A stretch of 11,586 nucleotides of DNA from Spirochaetales bacterium (GTDB taxonomy: Bacteria > Spirochaetota > Spirochaetia > Sphaerochaetales > Sphaerochaetaceae): NCBI GenBank assembly GCA_022784805.1, contig JALFYG010000159.1, positions 1-11,586 on the forward strand, given 5' to 3'. The translations under genes and the position numbers were made by a program. Below the pieces are notes generated by a model. That model did no database searches, was not told the origin of the DNA, and saw only the letters and a program-made list of their open reading frames with translations. Positions 6,446 to 11,586 of this stretch are shown one piece after another (positions within the stretch are counted from its first letter, which is position 1; each line of letters starts with the position of its first letter).

Positions 6446-7892
6446 TTAGAAAGCGATTGTGCATGTTGCATCAATCTGTCCATACTTCTCTTTAAGAAGG
6501 TTGGATGTGACCTTGCCGTCTTTTGAAGTTGGACCATATGCAAGCTTAAGTGTTGCACCTGGGATAAGAGATGTTGTTTCGATTGAAGCGTTTGCATAGA
6601 GCTGTTCATCAGCAGATCTGTAATTGATTCCTGCTGCAACTGTGAATGCATCGAACTTATAGGATGCAGAAGCGCCAACGAGATAAGCTTCAGCCTTTAC
6701 GCCATAATCGAAGGAAGCGCCGACTGTAAGAGCATCGACAGAAGCCTTTGCAGATACTCCGAGGACCTGATTGCCGAGGATGTCTCTTCCATAGACTGCT
6801 ACTGTTACAGGAACATCGAAGGATGAGAGGTCAGCAGAAACCTTTGCGGAGAGGAGATTCTCAACTTTTGCATTTGCTGCCTTCTTGTTTGGCTCAAGAA
6901 CAGGCTGTGCAAGAACCTTTGTTGCATAGTAAGCATCAACTGTTACAGGTGCGAAAGCGAACTTTGCAGCGACATCTGCATCAAAGCCAACCTTATCGTT
7001 TCCGACACCAGCAAGAACAACGTCAGATGCGACAGAAGCGCTGAGCTGGTCGTTGGCATAAGCAACCTTAGCAGAAAGTCCAAGGTTTGCAGCGTCCTTT
7101 CCAGCATCTGCAACAGCTGCACCAAATGTTGCCTTTACGTCACCAAATGCGAATTCAGGTGTTGCAACTGTGAAGCTGTAGTCAACATAGTCTTCCTCTA
7201 CGCCTGGGACTGCACTTGCAATTTTTACTTTGTATATGATTTCATAGCTGTCATAGTCTTTGACTAACTCCTTGAAAGCTTTTTCTGTAATAGGACCAGC
7301 CTGTCTAACATATGATGGAACAGCATTACCATCCTCATCATAAACTGTATATGCATACATATAAGTTGCTTCAGATGCATTGTCTGGAGTTGTCTTTGCA
7401 GAAGCAAAACCTGCAGACACAGTCCAGTCCTTGTATGTTGCTGTGACACCAGGAGCTGCAGCTGCATCTACTTTGACTGTAGAAGCCTTGAGAGCCTTGT
7501 CCTTTGAATACTTGTCAAGAGCGGAAGTTGCGAAATCCTGTCCTTCCTGTGCTCCGAGAATGCTTACAGACCAACCCTCTCCCTTTACATATGCCTCATC
7601 GATAGAAGGAGATACAACCCAGTCTGGTGTTCCTTCTTCGTTAGCATCATAGTCATCAATGGCGATGGTGAATGATCCCTTGATTCCTGCAAATACAGAA
7701 CCTTCTGCCTCTGCACCTGCTTCTTCTGAAGAAAGTTCGAAAGTGACTGTTGATTCAGTAGAGTTGCTGAATCCATATGCTTTGGTCTCTAGGTTGTATC
7801 CGAGACCTACAGCAGCTTTTCCTGTGAAGCCAGCAAACACTGTGCTTGCTGCAAGGAGTGCAACTAATGCGATTGAAAGAATTTTTTTTCAT
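6446..7892 (-). CDS. Outer-membrane beta-barrel paralogue OMP2, out of frame at its start
   Basis: A porin-like paralogue of OMP1 ending CTIAF, with the coding frame intact for about 460 codons. The expected start ATG (7892-7890), preceded by GAGGAAATA, is followed by eight A. OMP1 has seven. The extra base puts ATG out of frame with the signal peptide; ribosomes starting there stop after about 45 codons. In the protein's own frame a TGA lies directly before the A-run. The only in-frame start is a GTG at 7840, inside the signal-peptide cleavage region and without a ribosome-binding site. A non-exported product seems unlikely to be functional. The intact downstream frame suggests recent loss, a switchable slippage tract, transcriptional slippage or a sequencing error. 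A central segment (about 7170-7405) differs strongly from OMP3, while the flanks are nearly identical. Confidence 0.75.
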
Positions 7893-7907
7893 TATTTCCT
7901 CAATCGC
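7869..7907 (-). promoter_or_regulatory. Inverted repeat enclosing the OMP2 ribosome-binding site and start
   Basis: On the minus strand GCGATTGA and TCAATCGC form a perfect 8-bp stem around 23 bases that contain the AAATAATG start and the A8 tract. Two further G-U pairs would draw the GG of GAGG into the stem. An upstream CCTCC could also pair with GAGG. Either fold would hide the Shine-Dalgarno. The downstream arm is codons for Ser-Ile-Ala of the signal peptide. OMP3 keeps both arms; OMP1 has only the downstream one. Confidence 0.55.
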
Positions 7908-8219
7908 TGGGAGGTTATTCAGGATATACCTTTATTAGTCTCAAAAAATTGGATTAAGAAAACTTTTTCATATGTATAGTGATTCCAAACTCTTGGAACA
8001 GAAATAGATAGCAAATTGTATATTGCAAAACCTAAATGTAAACCATCTATAGGAACTATGGATTAGAAAGAACAGATATTCCTAGCGTTATATTTAAACC
8101 TGTAAATATTCTCTGAATGATCAGAGCAGATGCCTTTCTGAAAGCAAAAGTCAATGAACAATAGAATATATGATAAATCCCATCGGAATATGTGAGTATT
8201 ATGTAGTATGGATGTTTTG
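7908..8219. other. Intergenic region between the divergent OMP2 and Fic genes
   Basis: No open reading frame here looks coding. It contains the weak minus-strand promoter candidate at 8015-8042, the small repeat at 7983-7998, and a 6-bp hairpin CTCTGA/TCAGAG around 8111-8126. The remainder is plain AT-rich sequence in which I see nothing further. Confidence 0.6.
8015..8042 (-). promoter_or_regulatory. Candidate promoter for OMP2
   Basis: On the minus strand TTTACA (8042-8037) and TACAAT (8020-8015) are 16 bases apart. Initiation near 8008 would give a leader of about 115 bases. It is weaker than the OMP1 promoter. A 6-bp inverted repeat, TTCCAA/TTGGAA (7983-7998), lies within the leader. Confidence 0.4.
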
Positions 8220-8274
8220 TCTTAATTAAGATAAATTATTTGAAATAATATCTTAATTAAGATATAATAAACCA
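8220..8274 (+). promoter_or_regulatory. Fic promoter with twin palindromic operators, leaderless start
   Basis: TTGAAA (8240-8245) and TATAAT (8263-8268) are 17 bases apart, so transcription should start at about 8275, the A of the ATG itself. No Shine-Dalgarno is present, so the mRNA is probably leaderless. Two copies of TCTTAATTAAGA bracket the -35: a 12-base palindrome at 8220-8231 and an 18-base perfect palindrome at 8248-8265 that covers the spacer and overlaps the -10. Their centres are 31 bp apart, about three helical turns. This suits cooperative repression, most simply by the gene's own HTH domain. Confidence 0.78.
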
Positions 8275-9132
8275 ATGAACATCAAACAATATTTGGCAGA
8301 TTTAAATATTTCAATTACTGATCTTGCAAGAAGTTGTGGCCTGCCATATTCCACAGTAGCAGAATTGGCAAATGAAAGGAAAACGCTTTCAAAATGCAAT
8401 GCTGGGACAGTGTATAGAATTGCAAACACTCTTGGACTAAGTATGGAGGAATTGTTGACAATGGAAAACCATGATTCGTTTCCTGATAGATATTGCTTGG
8501 ATAGAAGGGAAAGTAATTTTCTTGCAAAAAAATGCTGGGATGAGAATGTTTATTGTGGAATGAGGATGGAGAATAGGAATGTGACATTCCCACAGACAAA
8601 GACAATATTGGAAGGAATAAACGTACCTGGTGTTACTTTAGATGATATAACCGCCATATTGAATATGAGGGATGCGTGGAAATATATGCTGAAAACCATG
8701 GAAGATGATATAAACCTTGAATACATCCTTAAACTGAATTCTTTCATTTCTAGAAATGAATCCTTGGAATGGGGAGTACTACGAAAGGGAGGCGTTGGTG
8801 TATCAGGAACGGACTATAAGCCTCCTATCCCGGATAGAAATGATGTGATTACAGGGATTAATGACATACTCCGCTCATTCAAAACGACCACGGAGAAAGC
8901 CCTTGATATGTTTTGCTTCATCACTTGCAGACAGCTCTTTTGGGACGGAAACAAAAGGACGGCACTATGTACTGCAAATAAGATTCTTCTTTCTACAGGC
9001 AAGGGTATGCTCACAATAAAAGATTCATTAATAGCTGAGTTTAATGATCTTCTCTGTAAAATGTATAATACAGGGAATAAAGATGATCTAAAAAGATTCT
9101 TATATGAAAAAGCTATTTTAGGAATAGATTGA
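8275..9132 (+). CDS. HTH-Fic domain protein with altered Fic motif
   Basis: A 285-residue fusion. Residues 1-62 form an XRE-like helix-turn-helix (ITDLARSCGLPYSTVAELAN, then a third helix region ending TLGLSMEELL). The C-terminal half is a Fic domain. Fic enzymes usually transfer AMP from ATP to a target protein hydroxyl. The GVLRKGGVGVSGTDYKPPIP stretch is the target-binding flap. The core motif reads Q220-L-F-W-D-G-N-K-R228. It keeps the GNKR phosphate-binding end typical of Doc-like members but has Gln at the catalytic His position and Leu at the following Pro. The protein may therefore be inactive as an AMP transferase, or use different chemistry. This may be normal for its subfamily, which I could not check. 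The HTH probably binds the palindromes directly upstream. No partner antitoxin gene adjoins it. Confidence 0.85.
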   Translation: MNIKQYLADLNISITDLARSCGLPYSTVAELANERKTLSKCNAGTVYRIANTLGLSMEELLTMENHDSFPDRYCLDRRESNFLAKKCWDENVYCGMRMENRNVTFPQTKTILEGINVPGVTLDDITAILNMRDAWKYMLKTMEDDINLEYILKLNSFISRNESLEWGVLRKGGVGVSGTDYKPPIPDRNDVITGINDILRSFKTTTEKALDMFCFITCRQLFWDGNKRTALCTANKILLSTGKGMLTIKDSLIAEFNDLLCKMYNTGNKDDLKRFLYEKAILGID

Positions 9133-9157
9133 CAAATAGTTAATCATGAAAATCTTA

Positions 9158-9207
9158 TTGAGTCTGCTTCTTAACGCGAGACGCGCAGCGTTAAGAAGCA
9201 GATTCAA
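9158..9207. repeat. 20-bp inverted repeat with GC-rich loop at the PIN pseudogene breakpoint
   Basis: TTGAGTCTGCTTCTTAACGC and its mirror (9188-9207) pair over 20 bp with one G-T pair on the + strand, around a 10-base loop, GAGACGCGCA. The inner part is GC-rich, unlike its surroundings. It starts 26 bases after the Fic stop, and its right arm carries the last codons and stop of the truncated PIN pseudogene. With no T-run it is not an ordinary terminator. It could be a small palindromic element or a fold-back scar of the rearrangement that removed the PIN 3' end. Confidence 0.7.
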
Positions 9208-9441
9208 CTCTGTATCCATAGTGTTTTATACTTGCGATAAAGCCATCGACATCTTCATCTGACAAATGAAACTTTGGGCGAATCAATACTTCTCGATATT
9301 CTTTCAGAAGAAAACATTAATTACAGGCGTAATCATTCCTCCAATCATTTCCCTGACAATCAAACTGGGAGGAGTATTTCTGTTTTTTGATATGAATGCA
9401 GAGACTACCACATTGGTATCAATGGCAGCCAGATGATTCAT
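9191..9441 (-). pseudogene. PIN toxin pseudogene, frameshifted and 3'-truncated
   Basis: This is a relic of a PIN toxin like the one at 5455-5901. It starts MNHLAAIDTNVVVSAF, in parallel with MRYLAVIDTNVIVSAF, and overlaps its antitoxin by ATGA. After about 44 codons a one-base loss near 9311-9315 brings a TGA. In the shifted frame homology resumes as LLKEYREVLIRPKFHLSDED and continues to IKHYGYRVES. The DPDD acidic motif and the whole C-terminal third are missing: the frame ends in a TAA inside the 20-bp inverted repeat. The product cannot be an active nuclease. The intact reading up to the lesion and high similarity indicate recent decay. Confidence 0.85.
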
Positions 9442-9752
9442 TGTTTCTTGCTCTTATAATCTTTTCTGGCTGTCTTGATTTTTTTCTCGATATCTTCCTC
9501 CGTCATATCTTCTGCAAAGGATGAAGCCATTGCCTGCCTCCAGTCGAATAATGCCAGGGAATCATCTCTTGATACTGCAGATTCCTTGGGAGGAAGCACA
9601 GCGACAAAAGGCAATCCCCTTTCTTCCTTTGACTTTACAAGGAACATTCTTATGGCAGTGGGAAGATCCATTCCCAATGCTACGTATATTTCAGACACTT
9701 CGTCCTTTAGTTTTTTATCTACCCTCGCCTGTACCAAAACCTGTTCCGACAT
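9438..9752 (-). CDS. RelB/DinJ-like antitoxin 2, partner toxin lost
   Basis: A 104-residue paralogue of the antitoxin at 5898-6212, with the same ribbon-helix-helix half ending GLPF at 46-49 and one difference in the first 49 residues. From residue 50 the sequences diverge: VAVLPPKESAVSRDDS here against SATLPPLEERITRENS there. AAGGAGA lies six bases upstream. Its toxin gene is a pseudogene, so it survives as an orphan. Because the DNA-binding half is almost unchanged, it may still repress the toxin-antitoxin 1 operon, or act as a spare antitoxin against related toxins; this is inference. The adjoining OMP3 matches the OMP2 next to antitoxin 1, showing duplication as one block. Confidence 0.88.
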   Translation of the reverse strand: MSEQVLVQARVDKKLKDEVSEIYVALGMDLPTAIRMFLVKSKEERGLPFVAVLPPKESAVSRDDSLALFDWRQAMASSFAEDMTEEDIEKKIKTARKDYKSKKQ

Positions 9753-9803
9753 TGAAATCTCCTTGCCTCTAATGCAATCAGATTTTATGAAATATCAATA
9801 CTT

Positions 9804-9839
9804 ATACATTCAAAATATGAATATCTAATATAAATGTAT
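9804..9839 (-). promoter_or_regulatory. Candidate antitoxin 2 operator halves
   Basis: ATACATT (9804-9810) and AATGTAT (9833-9839) are inverted copies of the half-site seen in the palindrome before antitoxin 1, but 22 bases apart. ATATAAATGTAT is shared by both regions. The -35-like TTGATA (9798-9793 on the minus strand) is kept, but the -10 seen in copy 1 is not clearly present, so this promoter may be weaker. Confidence 0.35.
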
Positions 9840-9912
9840 CAATATAGTATATTATTGTAGAAAAGATGATGATAAAAAGAAAAGGGACTTAGATATCCAT
9901 ATATCTTTCTTA

Positions 9913-9948
9913 AATGAGAATCGGCATCACCAATTTTGGTAATGCCGA
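9913..9948 (-). terminator. Terminator of OMP3
   Basis: On the minus strand TCGGCATTACC pairs with GGTGATGCCGA over 11 bp with one wobble around AAAATT, followed by a modest TTCTCATTTA tract. It begins 25 bases after the OMP3 stop. Inner stem pairs differ from the OMP1 and OMP2 terminators but remain paired. Confidence 0.75.
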
Positions 9949-9973
9949 GATTATTCCTAGAATCTTATCAAGA

Positions 9974-11380
9974 TTAGAATGCGATTGTGCATGTTGCGTC
10001 AATCTTTCCATACTTCTCATCAAGAAGATTTGTTGTAACCTTTCCATCCTTGGAAACTGGGCCATAAGCAAGCTTAAGTGTAGCGCCTGGGATGAGAGTT
10101 GTTGTTTCGATGGAAGCATTAGCATAGAGTTGCTTTGTTGAGTTGTAGTTGATTCCTGCTGCGACTTTGAATGCATCGAAATTGTAGGAAACTGTAGCAC
10201 CAACAAGGTATGCTTCTTCCTTTACGCCATAATCGAAGGATGCGTTGACTGAAAGAGCATCAACAGTAGCACTTGCAGATACTCCGAATACCTGTGCATT
10301 GATTACATCCTTTGCATAAACAGCAACTTTAACAGGAACATCGAAGGAAGCAAGATCTGCTGCAACTTTAGCTGAGAGCAGATTCTTTGTTCCAACATTT
10401 GACTTTGGAGTAAGAAGCTTATTAGCTGTTGAAGCATTTGTAGCAAAATAAGCATCGACTGTTACAGGAGCAAAAGAGAACTTTGCAGCGACATCTGCAT
10501 CAAAAGCAATCTCATCTTTTCCAACACCTTCGAGGACTACATCAGATGCAACAGATGCACTGAGCTGATCGTTAGCATAAGCAACCTTTGCAGAGAGACC
10601 AAGGTTAGCTGACTTATAAGCACTACCAACTGCTGCACCGAAACCAACTGTTACATCGTCAAAAACGAAATCTGGTGTTGCAACTGTTGCGCTATAGTTT
10701 ACGATAGCTGTCTTGACTGCTGCAGTACCTGATTCTGCCTTGACTTTATCAAGTACAACAAAATTTTCTGGTGCTTCTTCACGTTCGACTGTCCAATCTG
10801 GTCTTGCTGTTGCATTGCCGTCAGCATCTTTGTAATATCCATAGAAATAATATTTATCTGCACCAGCTTTTTTTACAGTATATTCACCCTTAACAAATCC
10901 ACCAGAAACTGTCCAGCCCTTATATTCAGCTCTGATTCCAGGAGCTGCAGAAGCATCTAGAGCAACTGTTGTACCACCGAAAGCATCATTAGCAGCATCA
11001 TATGTCTTGTCTATTGCAGAAGCTGCGAAATCCTGGCTGTCCTGAGCTCCGAGGATGCTGACTGTCCAATCTTCACCCTTGATATATGCTTCTTCAATCT
11101 TTGGTTCTACTGACCAAGAAGCCTTTCCCTTAGCCTTGACATCATTCTGCTTCATTGTGAAGCTAGCCTTGATACCTGCAAATACGGAACCTTCTCCGTC
11201 CTGTCCTGCTTCTTCAGTTGTAGCTTCAAAAGTGACCTTTGTCTCTGTTGAATTGCTGAAGCCATATGACTCGTCCTGGAAGTTATATCCGAGACCTACA
11301 GTAGCCTTTCCTGTGAAGCCAGCAAATACTGTGCTTGCTGCAAGGAGTGCAACTAATGCGATTGAAAGAATTTTTTTTAT
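9974..11380 (-). CDS. Outer-membrane beta-barrel paralogue OMP3, ATA in place of ATG
   Basis: A 468-codon paralogue of OMP2 and OMP1, ending CTIAF. The complete signal peptide (KKILSIALVALLAASTVFA) is in frame and preceded by GAGGAAATA at the normal spacing, but the start codon is ATA (11380-11378). The tract reads AT plus eight A, the same length as ATG plus seven A, so a G-to-A change explains it. No ATG, GTG or TTG lies in frame until ATG 11155, which would remove the signal peptide and 75 codons. ATA is a very poor initiator, so the gene is probably silent or barely translated. The downstream frame is undamaged. A central segment (about 10686-10890) is unlike OMP2, whereas flanks such as NLGLSAKVAYANDQLSASVA are identical. 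Confidence 0.75.
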   Translation of the reverse strand: MKKILSIALVALLAASTVFAGFTGKATVGLGYNFQDESYGFSNSTETKVTFEATTEEAGQDGEGSVFAGIKASFTMKQNDVKAKGKASWSVEPKIEEAYIKGEDWTVSILGAQDSQDFAASAIDKTYDAANDAFGGTTVALDASAAPGIRAEYKGWTVSGGFVKGEYTVKKAGADKYYFYGYYKDADGNATARPDWTVEREEAPENFVVLDKVKAESGTAAVKTAIVNYSATVATPDFVFDDVTVGFGAAVGSAYKSANLGLSAKVAYANDQLSASVASDVVLEGVGKDEIAFDADVAAKFSFAPVTVDAYFATNASTANKLLTPKSNVGTKNLLSAKVAADLASFDVPVKVAVYAKDVINAQVFGVSASATVDALSVNASFDYGVKEEAYLVGATVSYNFDAFKVAAGINYNSTKQLYANASIETTTLIPGATLKLAYGPVSKDGKVTTNLLDEKYGKIDATCTIAF

Positions 11381-11395
11381 TATTTCCTCAATCGC
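11358..11395 (-). promoter_or_regulatory. Inverted repeat enclosing the OMP3 ribosome-binding site
   Basis: The same GCGATTGA/TCAATCGC 8-bp stem as before OMP2, with a 22-base interior containing GGAAATAATA and the A8 tract. It is one base shorter than in OMP2 because OMP3 has no inserted A. It would hide the Shine-Dalgarno in the transcript. Confidence 0.5.
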
Positions 11396-11525
11396 TTCAA
11401 ATGTAATCGTTTGAGATTGAAAAAAGAGAAATACATTTGTTGTAGAGAAAAGATTTCCTAGTAATTATAATATGATTTGTATAAATAGATTTTAGCACAA
11501 CAAGTGCAAAAGTTATACACAGAAG
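11396..11525 (-). promoter_or_regulatory. OMP3 upstream region with weak promoter and dyad
   Basis: On the minus strand a perfect TATAAT lies at 11469-11464, but the -35 position 17 bases upstream reads AAATCT. An activator might be needed. Just upstream of that -35 a dyad, GCAC-N5-GTGC (11495-11507) with T/A-rich flanks, could be an operator, or the weak end of a gene beyond the window. Nothing else was recognised. Confidence 0.35.
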
Positions 11526-11585
11526 CTAGCCAAGGCACTTCAATGTAGTGTCGAAAGACAGCCCAAGAAGCGCTGCCACTTCCGT
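11526..11585 (-). CDS. Possible C-terminal end of an HTH-containing protein
   Basis: The last 75 bases are less AT-rich than the rest. On the minus strand one frame reads TEVAALLGLSFDTTLKCLG and then TAG. EVAALLGLS-x-x-T resembles the turn of a helix-turn-helix. Nineteen codons cannot establish a gene, and other frames are also open at this edge, so this is only a possible gene entering from the right. Confidence 0.2.
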   Translation of the reverse strand, partial: TEVAALLGLSFDTTLKCLG

Positions 11586-11586
11586 G

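Noticed and set aside
6748..7044. Gln/Leu/Arg-rich reading frames opposite and within the OMP genes
   Set aside because: They are antisense or out-of-frame shadows of Ala-rich barrel codons, with low-complexity composition and no start signals.
6446..7840. OMP2 starting at GTG 7840
   Set aside because: This start falls within the signal-peptide cleavage region, has no ribosome-binding site, and would give an unexported barrel.
7869..7907. Invertible DNA switch at the OMP2 start
   Set aside because: Eight-base arms around 23 bases are too short for a typical site-specific inversion, and no recombinase gene is seen in the window; RNA structure is the simpler reading.
9158..9207. Integron attC site
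   Set aside because: The inner AAC/GTT arrangement looks faintly similar, but the expected RYYYAAC and GTTRRRY boxes do not match fully, the span is too short, and no integrase is present.
9521..9772. Plus-strand open frames over the second antitoxin
   Set aside because: They mirror the antitoxin on the other strand; the antitoxin has a ribosome-binding site, family motifs and a paralogue.
9974..11155. OMP3 starting at ATG 11155
   Set aside because: It discards an in-frame signal peptide and about 75 codons conserved with OMP2, and no ribosome-binding site precedes it.

Overview
The window looks like an AT-rich Gram-negative (diderm) bacterial chromosome. A host-associated spirochaete of the Treponema/Sphaerochaeta type is my best guess. 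The support is indirect: an rplM-rpsI-recX order that I recall, unchecked, from treponemes, plus a family of outer-membrane proteins with cleavable signal peptides and a C-terminal phenylalanine. No rRNA, tRNA, CRISPR array or insertion sequence was seen.

Layout. Positions 1-1927 are a housekeeping block on the + strand: the end of rplM, all of rpsI, a strong terminator, recX, and an overlapping gene for a multi-pass membrane protein. From 2099 onward the region is accessory. It holds three paralogous outer-membrane barrel genes: OMP1 on + (2201-3556), OMP2 on - (6446-7892) and OMP3 on - (9974-11380). Between them lie an AAA ATPase of the DUF4143 type (+), a RelB-like/PIN toxin-antitoxin pair (-), an HTH-Fic gene (+), and a second RelB-like antitoxin (-) whose PIN partner is a frameshifted, truncated pseudogene.

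OMP2 plus toxin-antitoxin 1, and OMP3 plus toxin-antitoxin 2, are a duplicated module with a period of about 3.5 kb. Each module reads OMP, terminator, antitoxin, PIN and is followed by an opposing gene (ATPase or Fic).

The most interesting signal is at the 5' ends of the OMP genes. All three share an identical 43-nt stretch of signal-peptide DNA, although their mature proteins have diverged. Only OMP1 has an intact start (ATG plus seven A) and a near-consensus promoter. OMP2 has ATG plus eight A, which puts the start out of frame. OMP3 has ATA in place of ATG. In OMP2 and OMP3, but not OMP1, an 8-bp inverted repeat encloses the Shine-Dalgarno sequence and the start. Together with variable central segments between conserved blocks, and related terminators, this suggests a phase- or antigen-variable surface-protein family with one expressed and two silent or switchable copies.

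The Fic gene appears to give a leaderless transcript controlled by two matching palindromes 31 bp apart, and its Fic motif has Gln where the catalytic His is expected. The ATPase gene follows three 33-bp tandem repeats, the last of which contains its start codon.
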